A DNA stretch of 64,000 bases from Karalla daura (lineage: Eukaryota > Chordata > Actinopteri > Chaetodontiformes > Leiognathidae), in NCBI GenBank assembly GCA_029224185.1, contig CM055200.1, forward strand, positions 7,887,170-7,951,169, in the 5' to 3' direction. The notes under the pieces were generated by a model. It did not search any database. It was given only the letters and a program-made list of their open reading frames with translations, and was not told the DNA's origin. Numbering within the stretch: the stretch's first letter is position 1; each line of letters starts with the position of its first letter. Position numbers and translations under genes: made by a program. Below, one piece after another: positions 50,549-62,319 of this stretch.

Positions 50549-51652
50549 CGATTTCTTATGGTTACTTCCATTCTCATCTATCTTTTCTGTCTCCTCATCT
50601 GAAACAAACTGGTGGAAAGGACTTCTTTACCTGGTATTTTATATACGTTTTATTTATCATATACATTTAGGATCGTTTTCCCTCTTAGCATAATAACTTT
50701 AGCATTATTGTTGTTATGACATTGCCATATGCCATATTGCCGATTTTGTTATTTCTTGTGATGTTGCTCGCTCTGTTTTAAACTACTTATTACTCATACT
50801 TTACTGTACTATTGTCATTATTGTCTTTATTGTTTGTTATTATTTCCATGTGGACTCTCGTGTATCGTTGTATATCGTGAATTTGAGGTTTCTTGTGCTT
50901 TTGGCTGCAGTACTTGCACCCCTTGAGTACTTTTCATTTTCTGTTTAAAGGAAAACATAGAAATCACAGTCTTTTGCAATATATTGCTCCCTTAGTAAGA
51001 ACAGCATTGGGAAGGAAATATTCTGGGTTTTCTCCCTCTAGTACTGGAACTGCCTCTTCAACTTTCAAAAAATTGTTCCATTTACTCATTTTGCAATTGC
51101 AAGAGATTTATTTATTACATTGATTAGAGATTAATTGTAAGAGGATTTTGATCTCAGTGGGACTAGCCTGGTAAAATGAAGGTTAAACAATGTAAAGAAA
51201 AAGTTTCTCAATGCTAACTTGCACTGTATGCAAATACTGCCAGTTCTTTTTTTTCCATTTCACTATTGTTTCCTGACTCTTTTTGTATTTTGTGCACAAT
51301 TGCTCTATGCGCTTTTTACTGCCTCCTGGACACGATTGGATTTTCTTGAATTGAATTTAATGTGTTAGTCCAATATGGTGAATATTACTTGTTACTGGTT
51401 ATTATAATGTCAGGTCATGTGTTAATTTAGGTAACCTTGTTCTGTCCATCCAGACCTCATATGCAGGGCTTGACTGGCAGCCACAGCACAGTGATATACC
51501 AAGGATTAACTTCTGAGGTAGATCTAAGCCACCTGCTTTAATTAAAGCCTCTGAGTCAGGAGAACATCATTATTTTTTGTACTTAAACACCAATGCACAC
51601 ACACTCACACACAAACATTAACCCACGCGCCCCAACAAAGCTTGGAGATTTT
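50549..51652. other. Intergenic AT-rich spacer between cfap36 and the pld5-like gene
   Basis: No supported gene. A short 'ttgaattgaatt' type tail near 51345-51360 may be an old retroelement end. Confidence 0.6.
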
Positions 51653-54483
51653 TTTATTAATAGTAAAAACTTAACAATCCAATTATTCAGTAGTGTGGAT
51701 AAACAAGGCTAGTCAATAAATATACATTCCTTCTGTGTTTTCTTTAAAGGTATATAAGATTCCATTATAATCATGATCTCTAGAAAGGTGCATAGCTACA
51801 GTGCACAGCTCATAAAGGCAGGGCATGCAAGAAGCGGACATGCCGGAAAATTCAACAGAATAAAGGTGGTCGACATTAAAAAGCTTTTACAGAGAAGCAT
51901 TTAAAGTGAAGCAGTTACTAAGAGCGCTTCAACCTGTTCAACATTGCAGCTTCCTCTAAGCATCTACAGCAGTCCTGTGTCTTTCACATTACGCAGTGAA
52001 CTTGCTCCATTTCACTTCAGTGAGCGGGTGGATCCACAACAGGCACCTGGTTCCCATACACGCTGTGTTTCATCAATCAGTGTGTGTCAGTCACACTGGA
52101 GACTTTAGCAGCGTGAAAGTCGATCATCTGACTCCAGACCGGATGCCAGACAATCGTTAAAAAAAGTGTTTTGCTTCAGTGCTTTGTGGACACTATTAGT
52201 GAGACACCACTCCTCAAGTCCAAATCTAAAGTGAATGTTTGCTCTCAGCATCAGTTGTGAATGACTTCATTTGAAGAGGGTGCACATACAGCAGTATTGT
52301 TCCGTCATAACAAAACACGTAGTCTTGATTACATTGTTATCATTTTATATTTGAAGGTGTCCCATATAAACGCCCTGCATGGTACTGTACTGACTGCATT
52401 TTTTTAGACAAAGATTTATAGTAATTCCAGTTTTTTTTCGTGCAGGAAAATCATGCTGTAATGTGTACAAGATTTAAAAAATAAAGGGAGTTGTGAGTCC
52501 ACACGTATTCTTGTACCAGGCTGGACAAAAATTTGCAGACAAGCAAGAGGACATGAACCTTCTCCTGACATCCTCTAGATGGCAGAAGGTGCCCATCAGG
52601 ATCAGATTACAATCATGAAACGATGTGTATCACTGACAACCGCTTTACCTCACACTCAGAACAGGGGTGCCTGCTGTCTGTAGCAGATAGTGTGATAACT
52701 CATTACATGACAGAACTGAGACGTGAGACGCTATATTGACCTGTTGTGTTAACAGGGCACACACAAATAAAGCTTACAGACCAAACACCATCAAACCTCC
52801 TGCCATGGTTTGTATTTATGTCTGGTTAAAGCTAAACTTTTAATGTTCCATTTCAGTAGTCAAGCATTTAGGATTCAATTATGTAAAATTGTTAGTAACC
52901 ACTGTTTTTTTTCCATTTCAAATGACAAACATCCTGTATTTTGCTGATAAGAACACAAGCTATGTATCACCCTCTGGTCACAATTTCCTTTGGATGTTCA
53001 GAGAAATATCACAAAATATTGCACTCACATGAAAATGATCACGTAAACAAATGATTATAAATATTTTTAGATCCACATGTCAAAGATTACATATATTCAG
53101 TCACAGTAATGTCAGTGACTTTACAGACCACAACGTCCTTGAGGTTAAACTGCAGCAACTGCAACTGTCAAGCTCTGTTAAAAATTCATTGTATTGATTG
53201 GACTGACAGCAGAGACCCTCTGGACCCCTCTGCTAATTGCTCCTTTAGCTTTTTGTTCAATATGTCACAGCACCGCATTCGGAAAAAAAACACTGTCAAT
53301 AATCTTTCAATTGCTCTTCCTACCAAGATTTGTTCATAGGAATGATTATCTATAAGGAGCCTTGCAGTTCAATAGCCTCTGCTTCTTCCTCCGGGAAAGA
53401 AATACCTGCAATCAATCTGAGGGAACAGAGGCGGACGTTTTTCAATGGCCCTGACCGATTGAAAGTCGCGTGGCGCAGCACATTTAATGTTGCGCCATAA
53501 ACAAAGTAGAATGGGCGCATCAACTGATTCAATAATGAGCTCCGGCGCATAAAACATTATGATACACGCCACCTTGCTGTGGAGAGATACGATGCAGCGC
53601 CTCCTGGATTATGTAACCCGTCTCGGTGCGGGGGACAGTGTTGGCGGTGGACGTGATCGAATCGTTCCCAGCACCTCAGCTGTGGCCCATCGGTCACACT
53701 AACTTATGGGGTTGTTCCTTTCATACCGATCTTGGCAACGTAATCAATTTGACCATGTTCCCGTGAATGCAAATGCGACTTTGACTCTTGTCAGAGGGAT
53801 CTGTGTTACACATGTTGTTCTAGATAAATCTAAATGGTGTAAGGGGGATATATATATAACGGTCGTCTCCATTTGATTGATGTCGAGAAATCGAGTTGCT
53901 CTGCAATAAAAATCTGATAAGTGGAAATGAATTGGCTTATACTATGTGTAATTATTGGATGCACTTGACTATTTACATGAAGCCATGACTTACAGTATCT
54001 ATTACCAGTCTGAGCCCACAGACTCTCCATCATGTGAAACTGTGAGGGCGATCTTGCACCACTGCAGTCAGCTACACATACAGCCCTGCTGACACCTCCG
54101 CACAGACCTGCAGACAGGTGTCAGGCTTTGCCTTTAAAGGGTGATAACGGCGCCACCAGCAGCTCGAATGTCACGCAAATAGCCCGTCAATAGGAGTCTG
54201 CGTTGACGGACCTCACCACGGAGAGAAAAGATTAAATAACAAGGTCGCGCTCTATTAAACAGTGATTCCTCTGAACCAAAAAAAATAATCTTTTGGGCTT
54301 AAAAAGTCCAGGCCGCAGCGGAGTCTTTGCTTTCCACCCTGAGTTCTTCAGTGTGCCTTCAAATCTTTCCTTTTTTCGTCCAAGTGTCAGCGGTAAAATG
54401 CTACAAAGACCCGGCGTGTTCAGCCTGGAGTCGCGGCTCTCTCAAATGCCATTGAGTCGACGGGCACCCATCGTGCTTCGTGA
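51653..54483 (-). other. Candidate 3'UTR of the pld5-like gene
   Basis: On the minus strand the stop codon ends at 54484. A canonical AATAAA (TTTATT on plus) lies at 51658-51653, and a weaker ATTAAA at about 53490-53485. No coding frame in this interval is recognisable. A long 3'UTR is therefore plausible, but transcript data would be needed to fix its end. Confidence 0.35.
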
Positions 54484-57400
54484 TCACAGGGAGCCGTTGG
54501 CGATCTCTCGGCTGCCGCTGCTCTCCGCTGACTGGCTGGGTGGACCCATGGGGCCGCCACCGTAATTGTTCTGGATCTGAACGTGTCCGTCGTCGAGGTG
54601 GCTCATTTTCACTCGCCCCCGGTCGTGGTAGCCGTCCATAACGGGCGCCAGGTCATTGTTGATGCCATGGGGGGTGATTTTGTTCAGTTTTTTGTCGTCG
54701 CGGTGCCTCGTCTTAGGCTGCACCTGTTCATCGTCCTTGCGGCTGTTCCTCATTGGTGCAGGTACGCTGTCCAGGTGGCCGGTTTTCATCGGCGCCATTC
54801 TGTTGATCTGGTGCTTGTTGCAGACTGGGATTTTATTGGCTTGGAGTGAACGGGTGTAGCGGGAAAACCAGTCCCTCTCGAAAGCTGCCCGGAGCTGATC
54901 CACCACCGTAGAGTTCCTCTGCTCGACGCCCTCTGGCTGACTGATGACCAGGCCGGCTCCTGCATTAAAGGTGAACTCATTCCCCACCCAGTCAAGGTTA
55001 CCTGTGAGCACACAGAGGAAGAAGTAACCACAGTCTGACGTGAGAAATATCTTGAAAGCCATCCAAAACAACAAATAAACATTCTCAAAGGAGACCAGAA
55101 TGAAAAAAAAACATGCCTTGGCTTTGTTAATTCCAAATTCCTGTTTTTGGCAGAAAACATAAGCATGTCTTTCATTTATGGGTACATTTATATTTAAAAT
55201 ACAGAGAGCGATAGTTAAAAAGGTAAAGAGGTTGCTAAGCTCTGTTATTCAGCAAAGTAACCAGGACCAGTGATGTAAGGGGCAGGAAGTCAGTCTATCA
55301 GAATAATGCCTAATGTGTGGTTGCGAGACAAACATGAAACAGATCTGTGAAAATCTGTGAGGCCATGTAAAATAGCATCACTCCAGAACCAATGATAACA
55401 TGGACAAAGACTTCACTCAACCATCTTAGGTCACCTTTAAGCTGACCAAATACTGTTTTACAGTGTAGCGAATGTGCATTAAAAGCTCAGTGCAGTTTTG
55501 TTCATGTTTCAACTTCCAGGAAAGATCCATTTTTATCTACGTCATTGACCCTTTGGGAAATTACTTAACTTTCTTTCTGAGAGTTAGATTATGAGAAGAT
55601 GACGAGGGGATCAATAGGACTTTCATGTCAGTGCATTGAGCACAGAGCTGGTGCCAGTGGGAGGCGATTATCTTTGCTCAGCAAAATGTAGAGAAGAAAG
55701 GGAGAAACTCTCAGCTCAACCAGCGCTGACCTAATATCAAAACGTATGATTATTGTCTCCTCCAAAATGTGATCTGATTAAGCCGTACATGACAGTGATG
55801 TTTGATGTGGATGGAGGTACAGGAGAGCTGAGGCTGTGTACCTTCTAGTTCTGGACAGCTGTATGAACATTTTCTAAGTACCAGTACTTTCAAAAAATGG
55901 TTGAAAAAACCTGGTTAAAATGGTTCTGTAAGACACTCCTCAAACTTTTCCTGATGTTTCACAGACCATGTGTGAGAGTATTTTCAAAATACATTTTCTG
56001 ACTATTCTAATGCATATACAGTGTTTTTCCCTCCCTCATCCTCCAGAGTGTGTCCACCTTGTCAATCTTGCCCACTCCCCGCACAGCATAAGGAGTCCAG
56101 GTGATAAGGTGGTACCTATAGTAGGTCACTTAAGGAGCTGCATTCTTCTGCACCCCTATCAGGGGGCACTTTCTGACTGCACTAATGCTAATCAATGTAA
56201 ATGCATTTACACTTCAAATGATGTGTCGTCATTTGTGTGTCCTTGGTGTATGTGTGTGTGTATAGGGAGTGTTGGCTTCGGTCCACGTGTGGGGACCTGG
56301 CTTCTTCCCCACACATACCTCTGCATGTGTGGCCAACTCATTCACCACCCAAGGACGAGCATGTTCAGTTTAACTGGAGACTACGTAGGTGTGAATGTGA
56401 GAGTGAATGGTGTGTATCCCCAGCCCTCGCCTCATGTGGGCTGGGATTGGCTCCAGCAACCCTCAAGAAACTCGTGAGGTATAAAGTAGGTTAAGAAAAT
56501 GGATGGATGGATGGATTTTTCCCCCCCTTATTTTTTTCCTCTGCAAGCTTTCAGCCTCTCCCCTCCCTACCTGTCTCTGTAACTCTGTATCTGCCTGTCT
56601 TGCTACACAGCTCCCGATATCCATCCCGCACACTTTAACAATAAATTACTTGGATCTGAGCTCATTCTCTGAGTCTGAGTTGTACTTCTGGGCTCTGATT
56701 TATCCCCTTAAACTCCAGAGAGGGAATCGATCCTCTCATGACACCCCCTATGTTTCAGAGAAAGCCTCAACTTTTCTTTAAAGCCAGTGAATCAGGAGAG
56801 AGCCACGAATCAGACAGAGAGCAGAAACATATAAGAGGCATTCGTACATTACAAGTCGATGCACTCACCCAAATAAATAGCTTGGTCTGTCACCATGAAC
56901 CTGTTGTGGTTGATTCCCTGCAGACTGCCGTCCCGCTGCTCTCTGGGGTTGAAGAACTTCTACACAAACAAACATAAGTAGTGGTGCAGTGAGCATTGAC
57001 AAAGTATCTGCAGAGCTGAAAATAGTACGCGGTGGCCTTGTACTTACAGCTTCCAGTGAGCAGTTGGCCTGCTCCATGCACAGACTCCTCAGGGACCAGA
57101 TGAAGTTGAAAGTGAGTGGATCGGTCTTTTCCCAGCAGCTTATCAGCAGACGAACCTGGACCTTCCGCAGGATCAGAGCCTCCCGGAGGAGGCTGTCGAT
57201 ACGTGACCAGTACCTTGGCACAGACACAAACACAAGCAAGCAAAAAATGTGGGCATGCAGCCAGGCGGACACACGGGCATACACAGAGTTTAATCACTTG
57301 AATCAAAGCAAAGGCATCCAAGCTTTTCAATGATGAGTGCCTGCCAAATCATATCAAGGAAACAACAAAAAACAAAAAAAGACCCCGACAGTGGATCTAA

Positions 57401-60400
57401 CCTGTGTGCGTTCCTGCTCAGGAGGGGCAGGTAGTCGATGATAGAGATGTATATGAAGTGGCGTGCGTCCTGGATGACCCGGGAGATGGCTTCGAGGTCG
57501 TTGCTGCGATCTTTGGGGATAAAAACATCTGGGGAGCTCTGTTGTCAGGGGAGGAGAAAACAGCAAAGATGGTCGCCATCGTCATTGTTCACCTCATTAG
57601 ACTTTCATCTCCTTCCTTTGTGTTTGTCTGTGTGTTGCACGCGCGGAGCTTCTTTATGTCAGCATTAATCTTGCGGATGTGGGCAGCACAGCCAGGTCTA
57701 CTGGTTTCTGAAGCAGCCGGGTAATGTGACCCATCACTCATCCACGGGAAGAAGATGATAGTGACAAGACATGGTGTCCTGCTGTGACACACGCGCTGTA
57801 TGAAAAATTCACTCTCTCACCTAGCTGTAACCCCCACACACACATGCTCGCTCCACCTGAGTGTGGTTTGCATAATTCACCTCCTTCACTTCTTAAAAGA
57901 CTCAAGTCTCTCAAGATAAAACATGAATATCTGATCCTCTGCCTGTGTCTGACTTAGCAGCAGGCGCTTTGACATGAGAGGAGGAAATAAAATGAAGCCC
58001 TGCTTCTTGCCCTGTCAAGTACACTCCATGCACACCCCTCCCTCATGATCTCACGGTTTGTTTTGTTCTGCATCCTTTCTTTGACTATACTGTGTTCGCA
58101 TACGTCCAAATGATCCAAACTTTGGGGTTAAGCGCTCCTTGTACTGGAACAACTGAGCCAGGTCTGAATACGCCCTCAACATTATCCCCCTCACACTTTG
58201 TCTTTCCGTACAAAGGCATTTTTTTCTTAAAGACAATTCCGTCTCAAAAGAAATATCACAGGCACAAAAGCACTGTTTGAAAAACAAACAAGCACTGAAG
58301 CACTGTAAAGGGAGTGCCAAATGACCTGGCAGGGATATAACCTAACCCATCAACCATGCAGGCCAAAAGCACCGCCGGTGATTGTGATGTGGGAGTACTG
58401 GATTCTGTAACAGAGGCTGCTGGAGCAGTAAAAGAAAGATAAATAAGGATTAACTTCATTCTATGTACACAGGCAGAAAGTCAGGGTGGTTAGCACCAGT
58501 CTCCGGCATATTTTAGCCACCAGTTAATAGGAGATGACTGTCATCTGAGCCAAAAAAAACCCTCTGATGTTATAATACAAGTGAGCTCATTGCTTAATGG
58601 GCCTTTATGGCAGATGACATTGTTCATTCTACCAGGAAATGTACACGTGAATCAAATGGCTCCACCAGTTGCCCTTTACTTGTAGCAGCAGCACAAAATG
58701 CCTGTTAACCTTTCCGGGATGCATCGGCTACGAGAGACAAATTAAAGCTCAGGCTCCGACTTACAGACACGTAGGCCTGAGCCTTTGTGTTATTGAGAGT
58801 GAGATCTAGCGGCGCATCCCTGTTGAAGAGGGCGAAGAGTCGCTTGGACCAGAAGGAGGGGATGAAGTCTTTGTACTGGAGCCCCCAGTAGAGGCTGAAC
58901 ACTCGGTGGAGGTCCAGAGCCAGGCAGCTGCAGTTGTACACCAGCACACCCAGCTCCTTCCTCTGGAGGAGGAGAGGAAACACAATCTTCATTCGATCAC
59001 ACAGTAAGTCTCCACTTTCAAGACCAACAACAAAATATCCTGCACATCTCATCTCCACCAGTTATATTATTTTTGTTATTCTTTTAGGACACACACACAC
59101 AAAGCAACTTCAAAATCAAAGGCTGAGGAGAAGACACTCTTTTCTCTGTTATCCGTGTTCACTCCCAGCCCTCTGTTGCATTTTCATGTCAAAGAGGTTC
59201 TTATCAATGCAGCTTCCCAGCTTGTACCTTTTAAATTGCCTTTCTCTTTTATCCCCCGCATTCATTTTCCACCCGCATGTTCGACATAAGCAGGGTACTC
59301 TCGGATCACATTTCCCATCTGATGCTGTTCTGTCTTCCACATGCGGTCCGAACAGTCCATTTGACTCCACACTCACTCGGCTCAGTCGATCATGTATTGC
59401 GGTTGTATGAACTCACACGTATTAATCAGAATCAATCTGCACGCATTTAAAAGAATATTTTCTAACAAGTTTTGGATTTCGGTTGCCATTTTGAAGGCAA
59501 TCCCTCCAAAATCAAAGCACTTTTGGGCCCTTGGGTGCCTAAAGATAGATCAAGCTGCCTTACAAAGAGGGTCCACATTTAATGAACCATGCAAGAAACT
59601 CTGCTTTGAAGAAGAAGATGAAAGAATGTCCACTTTCTATTTTTGGATGCCACCCCACCTTAAATGCCCCTTAACCATTCATACCCACTGGCGCCTGTAC
59701 ACGCTCATTTGTGTCGCAGTTTGGCTTCACACTCTCTACAGGAATGAGATTATGACGATGTGTTTTCGCAAACCTCTCTGCCTCAGCCACTAGATTTTTT
59801 AAAGTGAGAAAATACACAAATATGGATGCGTGTCTGAGGATGCATGTGTGTGTGGTGGGTCATGGATACTGTGGCCAGTGATCTCCAGTCCATGCTGGCG
59901 CTGCCGATGTAGAAGTGTCTCCTGTCGACCACCCAGAAGGACGAGAGCAGGTGGCCTTTGGTCAGTGCCGTCATGTTCACGTAGTGGACCTCAGCATCTG
60001 GAAATGGGGAGAAAAAGAGAGAAAATTCTTTCACATACGATCACCAAATTATCAGATAAGCCTTTCCAGTAGTTTCACACACGCAGATCTTACTGGAAAG
60101 AATTTTGTGAGTGCCTGCTCACATATGCACCACCAACACTGGGAACACTGGGATCATCCAGTGCATGGCGGCAATTAAGGGCCTGACTGTATAGACATGT
60201 ACATTGGAAAATATAATCTTTGAAATGTACTAAATGTGTAATGATGTAACCATTTGCGTGCTAAAAGTACAGCAGCTACAGTATGTACAGTAGCTAGAAT
60301 CTAGCTAGCAACAGCGGCTACTGTATGTGTCATCTGGATAAAAACGACCTGGGTAGGAAGTAACAGCCCTGGTCATGCTCACACCTGCCTCTTACCCTGA

Positions 60401-61650
60401 TGAGACCCATGTAAATGCTGGGTAAGACAGCATGTGTGGAACGGGCTATAGAGACATGGAAATACAGATGGAATACAAGACAAAAGAGTGCAAGGAAAGG
60501 AACAGAAATAAATGTGGCTAGGTGTGCTGGAGGGACAAAAGCAGATCTGGCAAACAGACTGAAACGGGATAGACGAGAAAATGAAACAGAATGCCGGGAG
60601 GGATGGAAACAGAGGACAAATCAGTTGACAAAACAGTCAAGAGAATAAACAGATGGAGTTAAGCTGCGGCGTGTTTGAACACAGACTGTGAATGTGCAAT
60701 TGAGAGAGGAGCTGACGGTGTTTGGTGAGCGTGCTGAGCTCGGTGGAGTCGATCATCCCGCTGGAGATCTTCAGCTGGACTCCTTTAGCCTTCAGCCCCT
60801 GCAGCCTGGCCAGCAGAGCCCTGCCCTGCAGGGAAACACATCACAAAACCCTGGTGTTAGGACGCAGTGTGCACCAAGATAAGAGCCTTGCGTTTTTGCT
60901 CAGATTTCCCTTCATATCGTGCCACTATCGGCAGCTGATGATATTTGCTGTTTTAGTGGTAATATTCCCGGAGGTCCTTTATCAGCGCCCAACAACTGTG
61001 ATGTCTATTTGTTCTTTTTCACTTTGATCAAGCATTCATACCTGCGGGTGATGATTCTCTTTGTTTGTGAATCAAGTCAAGCTTCCAGTGGCGGTATTAA
61101 ATGAAAATGAAATAAAAGTGGATGATGTACAAGAGATTTTCCAGTTTACATGTTTTTTCACAAAACTAATACACTGATAACAGGGGATGCCACTCTTTTC
61201 ATAAATACACCAGTGAAACCACCAGCAGAAGGGGATTAGAGAGAGGATCAAGGTGGTTCAGGGATTAATTTCGGAGAATCAGCTTCATTTCAACATCAAT
61301 GACAATTCTGTCTGTACTTTCCAAAAAATGAAGCCGCCGGAAAAAAAAAGTCCTCTATGAAAAACAAAAGGGGCTTTCTCCTGTTTTCACTCCGTAGATA
61401 CACAAACTGACATGAATGCACAAGTGATGGCCATGTCTGCCAGACATGTCCATCTCCACCCTTTACAGTATATAATATTTCCCAGTGTGGCCATGCTCCT
61501 GATGAGGAGTCTTTTATGTCAACTGTTTGCTGAGATTGCTGCAGGCTGAAAAGCCATTAGCTGCTCTCTGCTTTGAGGCCTCTGGAAGAAGATATTACTT
61601 TCCAGTTAACAGCATCAGACTCTCATTAGTCCGGACTTACTCTGGCTTGG

Positions 61651-61689
<39 letters not shown>

Positions 61690-62319
61690 CAGGGGACACA
61701 GTGTATGGTTACTGTCAACAGCACACCTCTGGTTCAATTCCAAAGCACATAAAAGCCTGAAAGGGACAGTTAGTGTTTACGCTTTTTTTTTCAGTTCTTA
61801 ATTTATCAATATTCATCTGATCTCCTCTGAGCTGATCTGGCTGAAGCAGAAAACAATAAATCTAAAAGAATCAAACAATAAAGTTTTCATGTTGCTCTAC
61901 TTCTGTAATGAAACTGTGTCCACCTCAACCAGCTGCACCAATACAATGTTAAAATGCAACTCCAGTGTATCCTCCTGTGACAACAGTCGGGCATAAAACA
62001 GGTCAAGAAAACGGACGGATGCTGAAAGGCCCAAATCAGAGGAGGAGGGAAGAGGACACGGAGAAAAAACAGACACAAAATCTGAATAAAAACTTGTGGG
62101 GTCGAGCCTCTGTTGGCTTGCTCCGCTTTTACCTGTCTGGCTGCGGGCTGGAAGCTGGATTCATAGTCGGACGAGTTGAGGAGCCACAGCGGGGAAACTA
62201 TCTCCACGACACGGATGGCTTGGTCCAGTAAGCTGTACAGCCCCACCGTGAGGGGCACGTGGGCCGTGCTGTTGTCCAGGAAGGAGATGTCTTCTGGGAT
62301 GTTCTCCACCAGCACCACT
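54484..62319 (-). CDS. pld5: Inactive phospholipase D5-like protein, partial (N terminus outside window)
   Basis: PLD5 is a type II membrane member of the PLD3/4/5 family, regarded as catalytically inactive. Eight GT-AG exons chain in frame: 62133-62319, 60717-60825, 59870-59997, 58765-58962, 57402-57538, 57048-57213, 56869-56959, 54484-55001. The first visible exon starts in mid-codon before VVLVENIPEDISFLDNSTAH, so the cytosolic tail and membrane segment lie to the right. Family marks are SSFWVVDRRHFYIGSASMDW, ELGVLVYNCSCLALDLHRVF, KTDPLTFNFIW and NLDWVGNEFTFNAGAGLVI. The first HKD motif lacks both His and Lys (59924-59950). The second reads HNRFMVTD, with Lys replaced by Arg (56885-56908). 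Several Asn-X-Ser/Thr sites (NMT, NCS, NNT) fit a luminal domain. The C terminus after the conserved PVC is about 110 residues and hydrophilic. Weak donors gtcagc, gtatcc and gttaga are used. A paralogous PLD family member cannot be fully excluded. Confidence 0.88.
56250..56518 (+). repeat. Fish interspersed repeat copy ending in (ATGG)n, in pld5-like last intron
   Basis: Blocks 'gtgtggggacctggcttctt', 'taactggagactacgtaggt', 'gtgaatgtgagagtgaatgg', 'gctgggattggctccagcaa' and a terminal 'aagaaaatggatggatggat' give the complete right half of the same element seen at 18.65 kb. The ATGG tail is the usual end of this family. Confidence 0.75.
61652..61686. repeat. (TG)n microsatellite
   Basis: About 17 TG units within a pld5-like intron. 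Confidence 0.95.
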
